The notes below the pieces were generated by a model. That model worked only from the letters and a program-made list of their open reading frames with translations, was not told the DNA's origin and did not search any database. DNA of 64,000 nucleotides from JACMLD01 sp039915085. GTDB lineage: Bacteria > Bacteroidota > Bacteroidia > Chitinophagales > Chitinophagaceae. Position numbers and translations under genes: made by a program. The stretch covers positions 1 through 64,000 of the forward strand of contig JBDSOC010000098.1 in assembly GCA_039915085.1 (NCBI GenBank). The letters run 5' to 3'. Numbering within the stretch: the stretch's first letter is position 1; each line of letters begins with the position of its first letter. Shown here in pieces: positions 9,200 through 17,977 of this stretch.

Positions 9200-10615
9200 T
9201 TAAAGCGGTTTCAATGCACCAAACCATGGTGAGGGTTCATATTTAAATTTTATCCCGGAAGGTTTTACTTTGGGCAGCTGCTCTGGTACAAAATCAAATT
9301 TCAGTTCGTTTCTATACAATGGGGCTCCGTATTGATTATTTGGCGGCAGGTATTCATACACCATTGCGTTGAACTGGCCCTTCCTGCTCGGGCGGTTTTT
9401 ACTTCCTTCAAAGAGATTTTCAACAGCTACAAAGTTTCTATCTTCCAGTTCCCCTTTTACTTTTTTTGGATGGAAAGAAAAACCCATTTCATAATCCCAT
9501 CCTTTGTCGCAAATGTTGCGGTAAATAAAAACATCCCGAAAATTTTTAGATAAGATATCAATACTTCCAACTCCTCCACTAAACACATTGGGTGAACCGC
9601 AACGATAAAAAGTATTGTTGTAAATATGTATATCCGACCGCAACAAATTACCTCCCCATAAGCCAAACAGTACACCTGCGCCTTTCATATTATACACCAG
9701 ATTATGATGAAACCGTATATTGCGCAGATCAGCGCCTTTACCTTCAACACTAACGGCAAAACCCCACATGCAGTTACTTGCGGTATTTGAATGAAATTCT
9801 ACATCCTCCAGCAGCCCAAACCATGCATCAGCGTAGTAGGCCTGACGGGGTAAATCGTTCACCTTGTTATGATGTATAATACCATGCCTGCTTACTTCTT
9901 TACAATCAATCCCTTCTTTAAAACAATCGTGGACTTCATTATAGCTTACCTCAAAAACCCTGGCCCCGCAAATGGATAGGGCTTCGTGCGGCGCTTCGCT
10001 TCCTTTCTTTTGTCCTGGCCCGTAATACCTGTCCCCATTATCGTTAGCCCCTGTAATTTCGCATTGGGTTACCAGCACTGAATCACAATACCACAAACCA
10101 ATTCCCGAATTGTGGGAATGATTTGATTTGCATCCAACCAACTCAATCTTTTTGCAGACTGGCCCCCTGATGATAAATCCGGCGGCGTCGGAATTACAAA
10201 CTTCAATATTTTCAAAACGCAGGTAGCTAAGTTTTTCAATTTGAAAAACCCCCTCAGTAACCCTGCTAAAACTTATAGAATCGTTTTTATAAAAAACTTT
10301 TTTAATCAAGCTTCCATCAAAAATTACAGGTTGGCCGGGGTATGCCCGGTATAAAATCCAATGGCTTACAGAGCCTGATCGAAAAGGGTGAAACTGTTCG
10401 GTAAGCATGTACACGCCCCCCAAAATGGTAACCGTATCGCCAGGCAGGGCGATTTCCGATGCTTTCTTAATATTAATGAATGGTAACTCCCTGCTGCCCG
10501 GTTGAAGATCATTTCCATTTAAACCCACAAAATATTCACTTGCCCCAACAGGCGAAGGTGCCAACAGGAGCCAGACTGTAAAGCTTACTATTAATCCATT
10601 TAAAAAAGAATGCAT
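9200..10615 (-). CDS. Secreted right-handed beta-helix protein
   Basis: A 471-residue exported protein. The signal peptide ends near GASEYF; then comes YFVGLNGNDLQPGS, the start of a DUF1565-like parallel beta-helix that often opens pectate-lyase-fold enzymes and lists an 'elaborate dataset' of short strands. Repeats from about residue 110 to 400 show the pattern LRFENIEV, IELVGCKS, VLVTQCEIT, EVSYNEVHD, IIHHNKV and VFIYRNI, with Asn/His-rich turns as in chondroitinase-B-like and pectate-lyase-like proteins. I cannot identify catalytic residues, so it may be a polysaccharide lyase or a GH-like helix. It is followed by the GH5 remnant on the same strand. An uronan or pectin role is inferred from the neighbourhood only. 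Confidence 0.75.
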   Translation of the reverse strand: MHSFLNGLIVSFTVWLLLAPSPVGASEYFVGLNGNDLQPGSRELPFINIKKASEIALPGDTVTILGGVYMLTEQFHPFRSGSVSHWILYRAYPGQPVIFDGSLIKKVFYKNDSISFSRVTEGVFQIEKLSYLRFENIEVCNSDAAGFIIRGPVCKKIELVGCKSNHSHNSGIGLWYCDSVLVTQCEITGANDNGDRYYGPGQKKGSEAPHEALSICGARVFEVSYNEVHDCFKEGIDCKEVSRHGIIHHNKVNDLPRQAYYADAWFGLLEDVEFHSNTASNCMWGFAVSVEGKGADLRNIRFHHNLVYNMKGAGVLFGLWGGNLLRSDIHIYNNTFYRCGSPNVFSGGVGSIDILSKNFRDVFIYRNICDKGWDYEMGFSFHPKKVKGELEDRNFVAVENLFEGSKNRPSRKGQFNAMVYEYLPPNNQYGAPLYRNELKFDFVPEQLPKVKPSGIKFKYEPSPWFGALKPL

Positions 10616-10783
10616 GTTATTTTATTGTTTTTTAAAAAATAAATTATTTCTAAAAAGGTCAGAATAGTTACAAAAGTTGATTCACATTCATATAAAAATA
10701 TTGAACCTAAAAATTACCGTTGGATTATATTTTGATTTTCTAATGCCGGTAATAATGAGATAGTTTTCGTGTGCCATAAAAAT

Positions 10784-11306
10784 TTATTTAAAAGTTGGAT
10801 TAGTGCCGGGGTCCTGCTTCTTTATTGAGATGCTCCATTGCGTTTCCTCTTCATTTGAAACCAATTCAATCGTATAAGCGACAGCGACATGAATAATTCA
10901 ATTCCCCGTATTCATTTCGTCATACGATACATGAACGATTCCTCCATGGCGTGTCGCCTCAAAACGTGTAGCACTATATTTCTGCTTAGTTCCGTAAATA
11001 ACCGAGCCATAACTGGCAGAACATATATCACCAGGCTCGGCGCCCTGGTTTTTAAAGTTTAAATAGTTAAACCTGAAAATATCGGGCTGTCCGTTATTCA
11101 AATATTGGATGTTTGAAGATTTATTGAAAAGGTTTTTGATCGCGCCGTAGATTGTATCAACTTTGATTTCAACTTTTGAATTTCCAAAAAGATTTCGTTC
11201 CCGTCTCTTTTCAAATAACAATCATTGGCAATTTGAGCCGAAAGTTTGAAATATGTGAGACACAAAAAAATGAAAAGCCGGAAGTGATTCTATTTACCAG
11301 TTTCAT
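10784..11306 (-). pseudogene. Secreted enzyme N-terminal domain, broken
   Basis: A signal-peptide-like start at 11306 (MKLVNRITSGFSFFCV) loses frame near 11230. The body resumes as ANDCYLKRDGN, then VEIKVDTIYGAIKNLFNKSS and FEATRHGGIVHVSYDEMNTGN. A TGA at 10898-10900 interrupts, but the same frame goes on with IIHVAVAYTIELVSNEEET and stops at 10784. The alternation of short strands fits the N-terminal beta-sandwich of a large six-hairpin glycosidase, of which the catalytic part is missing. The exact family is not recognised. Confidence 0.5.
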
Positions 11307-11369
11307 ACAAAGTCATTTTAATGTCGATTTAGTTTTCTTATCCCGTAGTTCTTAAATATATTTATTTGC

Positions 11370-13016
11370 TTAGTTGATAACCGTAACCTTGTTTCCATGT
11401 TCTCTCCATATTGACAATATTCCTCCCATGAAAATTGGTTGCCAGGTATAGCCCTCTCCGGTTTGATCTTTTAAATCTTTCAAAGGAATTTCATCCAGCA
11501 ACACCGCTGATGGTTTTTTAGTTAAACGCAATACTTCCATTCCCTTACTGTCGTAGGTTCTATAATAAATAACAGCCCGAGCTGTGTCTTTTCTTACAAC
11601 CGGCACTAAAAATTTATTGATCATTCCGCGATAGTTTGCTAACTGGATTATTGAGGTGGAAGAAAGAATATGATTTTGATTGTATGGGGCAAGCTGGGGA
11701 AAAGCGGCCATTGCCCGCAGGTAGTGTCGCAAATAATCACCATACCCATCGGTGAGCCAGTTTTCATCCCTGGGATAACGGTTCTTTCCATCACTATCCA
11801 CCATGTATGTCGCCCAATTCAACTGCCTTACAGCATGGGGAATTCTATTGCTATCTCCGGTAAGGGAATAAAATAATAGTTCATCGGCAGCCTGCCGGGA
11901 GGTATGACTGTTGCCTGGTGTTCTATAGGCTGTTTGTTCATTGATAGCGGTAACTCCATATTTTTCCCATTGGTTATTTCCTAAAATCTTGTTTACCCAA
12001 TCGATGATGGATTGTACATCTGAGCGCCAATCCGGAAATAATTCGCGGTGAGTCATTATAAACCGAGCCCAGGTCATCGCGTTTATTTGTGTGTCGCTCC
12101 AACCCGGAATGTCCTCAAAGAACGGCCCCCATTTGTTAGTTTTCATTGGATAGGTTTTCATCCAGCTGATCATAATATCAGCCGACTTCCGATAGTCGTC
12201 AATACTGCCTTCATTCAATGAGATCAATTGCAGGAATAGTTCTACGGTGCCTGACCAGTTACTGGTATAACTACTCAAACCTACCTCACTTTTATCTCCT
12301 GAATTACTCTTCAGCTTCCCAACTTCGCCGGTGGTAGCATTCACTTTAAATGGCATAGGGGAATGATCAGCATCGCCTTCTTTAATGTGTGACGCCAACG
12401 TATTTGCAATTTCGATTGCTGCTTGCAGATACCGCTTTTCAGTTGCATGTGGATAGCGTTCATTGCTCATCATTTTAAAAAGCTTAATCAGCTCCAATCC
12501 AAAAGAACCTGCTTTATCAGGTTGTGTAAACCCCATGCCGATCACCATATCGCCATCATACTTTCCCGAATACACCAACGTGTTGTATGGGTAAGGAATA
12601 TTTGGCCATTTTGAATGTGCAGGTGAAAGCCCATTGGTCAAATAATAATCAGCCAAAAATCGCATATTCTCTTTCACACGTTCATTGCCCGAATAAGCAT
12701 ATAACAGTTGCCAGGAAGACATTGCCATTTGAATTTGATCGCCGCCCAACCCGCGAGGATCATTGAAATCAGGACGCCACACCTGGTGGTTCATATAATA
12801 AGGTAAGCCGTTCATATCCTTTCCCATGGTGTCCCAGAAATTCCAAACCAGGTTGACAATATGATCATAGCTGATACCCGGATCATTGTTAAACCAGGGA
12901 AGAATTTTTCCTTCTTTGTCAGTTTTTATCCTATGATAAATCAATTGCTCCTGGCCGAAGATAGAAGTGGATATTACCATCAAAACAATGATTAATCCAA
13001 AAATAATTTTTCTCAT
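11370..13016 (-). CDS. Putative (alpha/alpha)6 six-hairpin glycosidase-like protein
   Basis: A 548-residue secreted protein with a signal peptide ending IFGQ. From about residue 25 it is helix-rich with repeated paired helices and aromatic loops such as YYMNHQVWRPD, GLGGDQIQMAMSSW and GQ-like toroid spacing, as in (alpha/alpha)6-barrel glycosidases and lyases. A small beta domain closes the protein (IYYRTYDSKGMEVLRLTKKP, then GGILSIWREHG). I do not recognise a named CAZy family. Its C-terminus is clearly homologous to the partial protein at the right end of the window, so this is a small family of at least two members. Strand and position suggest it belongs with the pectin/hemicellulose genes around it. 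Confidence 0.65.
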   Translation of the reverse strand: MRKIIFGLIIVLMVISTSIFGQEQLIYHRIKTDKEGKILPWFNNDPGISYDHIVNLVWNFWDTMGKDMNGLPYYMNHQVWRPDFNDPRGLGGDQIQMAMSSWQLLYAYSGNERVKENMRFLADYYLTNGLSPAHSKWPNIPYPYNTLVYSGKYDGDMVIGMGFTQPDKAGSFGLELIKLFKMMSNERYPHATEKRYLQAAIEIANTLASHIKEGDADHSPMPFKVNATTGEVGKLKSNSGDKSEVGLSSYTSNWSGTVELFLQLISLNEGSIDDYRKSADIMISWMKTYPMKTNKWGPFFEDIPGWSDTQINAMTWARFIMTHRELFPDWRSDVQSIIDWVNKILGNNQWEKYGVTAINEQTAYRTPGNSHTSRQAADELLFYSLTGDSNRIPHAVRQLNWATYMVDSDGKNRYPRDENWLTDGYGDYLRHYLRAMAAFPQLAPYNQNHILSSTSIIQLANYRGMINKFLVPVVRKDTARAVIYYRTYDSKGMEVLRLTKKPSAVLLDEIPLKDLKDQTGEGYTWQPIFMGGILSIWREHGNKVTVIN

Positions 13017-13214
13017 TATTTATTTTTTTAAAAAATTAAGCGAGCGCGATAACAGATTCAATAAAGTGCAGGTCTTCCTGTCTTCGTGGTATTTAGAAAT
13101 CGAAATCACATCTATCCTTGACGAATTTGAATTTATCGGAGTTAATGGAAGAAAAGAAAAATAGTTCATAGTTACCCGCAAATAAAAATATTACAATAAA
13201 CATAGCCGGTTTTG

Positions 13215-14024
13215 TTAGAGGTCTTTTAGTCGAAAGTTTCTATACTCAATTTTCATTGGCGGTCCTACATGTACTTGTACACCTAAACGTCCCGATAACT
13301 TTCCGTTTTTAGTATCGTTGTCAGTTACATCGCTCATTAAAACCCCGTTAATGTAATGAAGCATTCTATTCCCTTTTACTATCAACCGGCACTCATTCCA
13401 ATCGCCATTTTTCACAAACTTATTGAGTGAATCAGGAGGCGACGAACTGACAATACTTCTATTTAACCATGCATTGTCTTTTATATTATTTATAAAGGAT
13501 ATTAAATCATCGGCCGGATTAATGCTTACTTTCTGCCCGTGATAGGCAAGCGTGGTCCTACCTCTCTCTTCGTAATTCTGGCCCGTAAACAAATTCTTCC
13601 CGTCAATATCCGATTGATATCCACGCATCGCATAAGGAAGAGAATCAATTGTTTCACTGCGGTAGTTGATGCCGCTGTTTCCACCTGCAGTAACCCGGTA
13701 TTCGACTTTTAAATCAAAGTCCTTTGTAATCAGGTCTTTTTTTATAATAAACGAATTCCTTTTCAGAAGATTAGCAGGCGTAACCTCTCCAACAAGATTG
13801 CCATCTTCAACTCTCCAGTAAGCTGTATCATACTCCCATCCCTCTAACGTCTTACCGTCAAAGATTAGGTGATACTTCCTATTGGTTTTTGAAAAAACAT
13901 CTTTTGAAGAGCGGCACGAAAAGAATATAGCCAATATAATAACCATAAACAGGAGAGATAAAGCATCGAACCTTACTCTTGCGGTTATTGACGCCTTATC
14001 TAATATTTTTCTATCACTTTGCAT
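13215..14024 (-). CDS. DUF1080 3-keto-disaccharide hydrolase-like lipoprotein
   Basis: A 269-residue protein with a hydrophobic leader and a lipobox-like Cys (IFFSCRSS). The DUF1080 (LamG-like jelly roll) domain begins YHLIFDGKTLEGWEYD and continues with WRVEDGNLVGE, FDLKVEYRVTAGGNSGINYRSE and the closing RLGVQVHVGPPMKIEYRNFRLKDL. DUF1080 proteins include hydrolases that split 3-keto-glycosides made by exported Gfo/Idh-type oxidoreductases, two of which are encoded nearby. The family assignment is firm. The substrate is unknown. The leader before the lipobox is long (about 36 residues), so the true start may be an internal Met. Confidence 0.85.
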   Translation of the reverse strand: MQSDRKILDKASITARVRFDALSLLFMVIILAIFFSCRSSKDVFSKTNRKYHLIFDGKTLEGWEYDTAYWRVEDGNLVGEVTPANLLKRNSFIIKKDLITKDFDLKVEYRVTAGGNSGINYRSETIDSLPYAMRGYQSDIDGKNLFTGQNYEERGRTTLAYHGQKVSINPADDLISFINNIKDNAWLNRSIVSSSPPDSLNKFVKNGDWNECRLIVKGNRMLHYINGVLMSDVTDNDTKNGKLSGRLGVQVHVGPPMKIEYRNFRLKDL

Positions 14025-14170
14025 CGCAGTTGTTTTAAGTTTCTATTATGTACAAGCAGATTCCAAGCTGAAGACTATAAAAGACTCAATATCATCATAC
14101 ATTATATATAACCCCTTTACCACACAAACATTGTAACAATTACACTGTCCTTCACTTTTTTAAATTTCAC

Positions 14171-14869
14171 TTACCTAATGCAGCTACCTTGTTGAAGTTT
14201 TTTTATTGATTCAATAACATCCGGCAAGTTGTTGTCCATCTTATGTTCACATTCTACATACACCATGCCTTTAAAATTCCGGGCCTTCAATTCATTAACA
14301 ACGCCTGGAAAATTATTTACTCCTTTGCCTACGATCACGTCTTCGACTTTAAGGTTATTTGATTTTTACTTTATAAATCTCTCCGAGGCTGTCTTATAAA
14401 TTCCAATGCTCCTTTTTCGGCTCACATCTAAAAATTCCATACCCAGCTTCTTAGCTATCTCAAAATACCGCTTCCAGTCTCCAGCATCTTTACCACCAGC
14501 AACATACATTGATCTCATTTTAAAGCCTTCCTCATCCAATATTCGTTTCATGTTCATTATGCCATGAGAAGAAAGATCTGCCATGGTAGTATCTTTAAAT
14601 TCTCCTTTTAATGCATGAAAAGAAAATCCTTCCACAAACCTAACCCCTGCACTATCCGCTTTGTCTAATGAAACTGAAAAAGGAAACAAATTGAAGGAAT
14701 ACAAGGCGATACCCATGTTCCAGTGTACAACTGCATTTAAAGCTTGATCACTGGTTTTTACACTCGCAGTATCGTTGTTTTCAGTATTATCAGTAACGTT
14801 ATTACTGCATGATATGATAATAAGAGACAGGATTAGCAATTGAAATAAATGGAAGCAATGCTTTTTCAT
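14171..14869 (-). pseudogene. Sugar phosphate isomerase/epimerase (TIM barrel), internally deleted
   Basis: A lipoprotein leader (LIIISCSN) is followed by the first part of an AP-endonuclease-2/xylose-isomerase-like TIM barrel: WNMGIALYSFNLFPF, VRFVEGFSFHAL, FKMRSMYVAGGKDAGDW and MEFLDVSRKR. It stops at 14366 with TAA, but the same frame continues as VEDVIVGKGVNNFPGVVNEL and GMVYVECEHKMDNN up to the final stop at 14171. The usual middle, with the conserved His/Asp metal ligands, is missing, so about 80 residues have been deleted. Relatives are about 290-310 residues; about 230 codons are left. Confidence 0.8.
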
Positions 14870-15004
14870 CTTACTAATTTTTTACGAATATATCATTTAT
14901 CCTGTCTTCTGCATTTTTTCAAATTGAATGCCGTAGCATCGGCAACAAATGTTCCGGGTCAGATTAATAGATACGGACATGCGCTTATTAATACCCCTTA
15001 TAAA

Positions 15005-15020
15005 ACAGTATGGAACAGTA
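15005..15020 (+). promoter_or_regulatory. ACAGTA tandem repeat site 3
   Basis: ACAGTA at 15005 and 15015, exactly 10 bp apart, with flanks (ACAGTATGGAACAGTATAG) nearly the same as at site 2. It lies about 65 bp upstream of the broken hydrolase that starts near 15087. Confidence 0.55.
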
Positions 15021-15086
15021 TAGTGACAACCTAACGATGCCTTAATTTTAAACGTTCTGTTTTATAACTTTAATTGATTGCTCTTT

Positions 15087-15564
15087 ATGGTGAAATTTTA
15101 TACTAAAGGTTTTTACATTTGCGGGCCTTTTTATTTTTCTCTTCAACAAAGTTTATGCGAAAGCTTTCATATTGATTGCTCCGGCAGATCAGTATACAAA
15201 TAGTAGCTGGCTTGACCTGCGATACTTTAATGAAACAGAGGCTGATGAGAACGGTTTCATTAAATTATCTCTTGATGGTAAAAGCTTTGTAAATGGAAAG
15301 GGCGTACTCCAGCTGTTTTGGCCAGTTAATGGTGCAAGGGCTGCCAATGAACCGAAGGATGCCAAACTTAAAAGTTATGACCGATACCTGGCTAAAATTG
15401 GCGTAAACCTTATTTCCTTTCATGCTGTTATTCCACCCAAAGATTCGAGCAGCAAGATTGATGAAGTTGATACTATTGAGGCAAGAAATGTTTTGAGAGC
15501 GGTAGCCGCATTGAAAAAGAAGGAATATAGATTACCAACTTTGATGAAGGCAACCTGTTTGTAA
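15087..15564 (+). pseudogene. Secreted glycoside hydrolase, N-terminal remnant
   Basis: An ATG at 15087 (MVKFYTKGFYIC) loses frame inside the signal peptide. The mature part reads WLDLRYFNETEADENGFI, then SFVNGKG, LFWPVNGARAANEP, FLAKIGVNLISFHAV-like strands and DEVDTIEARNVLRAVAALKK. This matches the start of large cellulase-like (GH5-related) hydrolases that open with 'LDLRYLNE...FIK' and carry a 'RFWPVNGA' motif. The frame ends at 15564, where the sequence has jumped into the tail of an oxidoreductase gene. At least 300 residues including the catalytic residues are missing. Confidence 0.6.
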
Positions 15565-15602
15565 AGCGGGAGTATAAAAACGGGTATACATTGGATCTGT
15601 AA
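15535..15602 (+). pseudogene. Gfo/Idh/MocA oxidoreductase, C-terminal tail only
   Basis: In a second frame at the end of the preceding remnant, the sequence reads FDEGNLFVKREYKNGYTLDL and stops at 15602. The oxidoreductase at 3999 ends in the very similar EANQFVKREYRKGWEV. This is therefore the last 20 residues of a third oxidoreductase gene joined to the first part of a hydrolase gene by a deletion. Confidence 0.7.
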
Positions 15603-15674
15603 TCTAACCCGGTAAGGTTTTCAAGTGTTTTGAATAAAAAAACTGGCTTTCATTACCATAAAATTGTAAACATC

Positions 15675-17009
15675 ATGTCAAAAACCAGGCGTCAATTTTT
15701 AGCCGATTCTACTAAGCTTTTAGCTGCCACCGGCTTTGCCGGGTTCGTGCCTGCAGCTGCAGCTTCTACTTTTGCAGCTACATCAAAACCATCTGATAAC
15801 GATAAAATTGTGCTGGGCCTTATTGGAGCAAAAGGCCAGGGAATGGCAAATTTGCGCCAGGCATTAAAGCAGCCGGGTGTTGAGTGCGGTGCCCTGTGTG
15901 ATATTGATGATGCCATATTAACAGAAAGAAGCGCTGAAATTAATAAGACACAAGGAAAGGCTCCGGTGGTATACAAAGACTTTAGAAAGTTGCTGGATAA
16001 TAAAGACATTGATGCCGTGATTATAGGTACGCCCGATCATTGGCATTGCTACCAGACGATTGCTGCCTGTGAAGCCGGTAAAGATGTTTATGTTGAAAAG
16101 CCATTGGCAAATAGCATTAAAGAATGTGATTTAATGGTAGCCGCTGTACGTAAATATAATAAGATAGTACAGGTGGGACAGCAACAGCGCAGTGGTGGAC
16201 ATTGGCAATCTGCTATGCAGTTTATTAAGTCTGGCCAATTAGGAGATTTAAGAAAGACACAGGCTTGGGCTAATTTTAATTACGGTGCCGGACAGCCTAA
16301 AGTACCAGATTCACCGGTACCGGCAGGCGTAGACTTTAACATGTGGCTAGGCCCTGCGCCGGAGCGTTCGTTCAATGCGGCCAGGTTTCATGGATCGTGG
16401 CGCATGTTCTGGGATTACGGGGGAGGCTTAATGACAGATTGGGGTGTGCATTTAATGGATATGGCTCTATGGGCAAAAGATATTACTGCTTTGCCATTAT
16501 CTGTAGCTTCATCAGGAGGCAATTTTGCTTTCCCTGACAGGGCGCACGAAACCTTTGATACCATGAGCGTTACTTATCAAATGCCCGATCATAATATTAC
16601 ATGGGAACATGTGGCAGGTATAGAAAATGGCCCATGGGGTCGTAACTACGGGTTAGCTTTCGTGGGCAATAATGCGACCCTTGTAATCGATCGGTCATCG
16701 TGGGATTTATATCCGGAATCTTCAGGAGGTAAATATAAAGTTCCTGCGATGCCACGTCAAACAGGATATGACTCTCATGAAGCTCATCTTAAAAATTGGA
16801 TAGAATGTTTAAAAACAAGGAAAGACCCTAACTGTACGATTGAGACGGGAAGACTAACGGCAATTTATACCCACATGGGCAACATTGCTTTGCGTACCAA
16901 CTCAAGATTGTTATGGAATGATGGCACCAAAAACTTTGGGAACAATACCGCCGCTAACGCATTACTTGTACCTTCTTATCGTAAACCATGGACATTACCT
17001 AAAATATAA
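15675..17009 (+). CDS. Gfo/Idh/MocA family oxidoreductase, Tat-type leader
   Basis: A 444-residue NAD(P)-dependent oxidoreductase. I choose ATG 15675 (MSKTRRQFLAD) over 15630 because it starts directly at the twin-arginine-like leader. The Rossmann fold shows LGLIGAKGQGMANL, CDIDDA, TPDHWHCYQT and the signature VEKPLANS. TDWGVHLMDMALW contains the expected catalytic His. The C-terminal half is the family's alpha/beta dimer domain. The stop is 8 bp before the TIM-barrel gene, so the two are co-transcribed. With the DUF1080 gene that follows it forms a likely 3-keto-sugar unit: oxidation of a glycoside at C3, hydrolysis, isomerisation. Periplasmic location is inferred from the leader. Confidence 0.9.
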   Translation: MSKTRRQFLADSTKLLAATGFAGFVPAAAASTFAATSKPSDNDKIVLGLIGAKGQGMANLRQALKQPGVECGALCDIDDAILTERSAEINKTQGKAPVVYKDFRKLLDNKDIDAVIIGTPDHWHCYQTIAACEAGKDVYVEKPLANSIKECDLMVAAVRKYNKIVQVGQQQRSGGHWQSAMQFIKSGQLGDLRKTQAWANFNYGAGQPKVPDSPVPAGVDFNMWLGPAPERSFNAARFHGSWRMFWDYGGGLMTDWGVHLMDMALWAKDITALPLSVASSGGNFAFPDRAHETFDTMSVTYQMPDHNITWEHVAGIENGPWGRNYGLAFVGNNATLVIDRSSWDLYPESSGGKYKVPAMPRQTGYDSHEAHLKNWIECLKTRKDPNCTIETGRLTAIYTHMGNIALRTNSRLLWNDGTKNFGNNTAANALLVPSYRKPWTLPKI

Positions 17010-17017
17010 GTAATAAT

Positions 17018-17887
17018 ATGAAATCAAATGTATCACGAAGAGCGTTTGTTCAGCAGACGATACTTGGAAGTCTTGGATTACTTTCTGGCAATAGCTTATT
17101 GCAAGCCGAAGATGGAAGCAGGCAATTGAAAGAAATAGGTTTGATTTTAGGTGTTTTACGAAAAGAGTTGAAAGCAGATTGGGAAGGTACCTTGCGGCAA
17201 GTAGCTACAATGGGCTATACACATTTGGAATTTGATAATTACTATGGAGAAAGTGCAGCTTCTTTTAAACAGTTTTTAAAAGATGTAGGCTTAGATCCAT
17301 TAGCATCAGGCAGCGCTATGGCCCAGATGAAAAAAGAGGCCTTATTCAATAAGATGGTTGAGGAAGCACATTTCTTTCAAAAGAAATACCTTGTTTGTTA
17401 TTGGCCGTGGATGGATTCCGGCGAAAATAAAAAGTTGGACGATTTTAAAAAAGCTGCAGAAGACCTGAACAACCTTGGTGAATTGTGTAATAAAAATGGC
17501 ATTCGCCTGGCTTTGCACAATCATGATAAAGAGTTTGTTCCGGTGCAGGGCTTCGAGTGGGGATATGAAGTGCTTTTAAAAGAAACAGATCCAGCCAAAG
17601 TAGTGATGATGCTCGATTTATATTGGGTAACAAAGGGAGGAGGAGATCCTATTCGATTATTGAAAAATTATCCCGATCGCTTTGAACTGTTTCATGTAAA
17701 AGACATGGATAAAACACCTGAAAAATCCTTTACATGTCCTGGTTACGGCAGCATCGATTTTAAAAAAATCTTTGCACAAGCAAAGAAAACAAATATCAAA
17801 CATTACATTGTAGAGATAGACGAGACAGCAAACCCCATGACCTGCGTTCAGGATAGTATTTCATACTTAAAAAAAATAAGATACTAA
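17018..17887 (+). CDS. Sugar phosphate isomerase/epimerase family TIM-barrel protein
   Basis: A 289-residue protein with a twin-arginine-like leader (SRRAFVQQT, then a Leu/Gly stretch), so exported. The xylose-isomerase-like TIM barrel (AP-endonuclease family 2) follows: TLRQVATMGYTHLEFDNYYG, LALHNHDKEF, VVMMLDLYWV, FELFHVKDMD and HYIVEIDE, which supply the His, Asp, His and Glu expected to hold the divalent metal. Family members in similar clusters epimerise or isomerise keto-sugars. It sits 8 bp after an oxidoreductase and 90 bp before a DUF1080 hydrolase. Three broken relatives lie elsewhere in the window (14171, 36270 and 54054); this is the only intact copy. Confidence 0.88.
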   Translation: MKSNVSRRAFVQQTILGSLGLLSGNSLLQAEDGSRQLKEIGLILGVLRKELKADWEGTLRQVATMGYTHLEFDNYYGESAASFKQFLKDVGLDPLASGSAMAQMKKEALFNKMVEEAHFFQKKYLVCYWPWMDSGENKKLDDFKKAAEDLNNLGELCNKNGIRLALHNHDKEFVPVQGFEWGYEVLLKETDPAKVVMMLDLYWVTKGGGDPIRLLKNYPDRFELFHVKDMDKTPEKSFTCPGYGSIDFKKIFAQAKKTNIKHYIVEIDETANPMTCVQDSISYLKKIRY

Positions 17888-17977
17888 TATTCATTTCGTA
17901 ACTATTTAAATTTCGCTTTAGTATTTTTATCAGGTTTAAATTGCAAACGTTATTAAAATTATTATAAAACAAGTATA

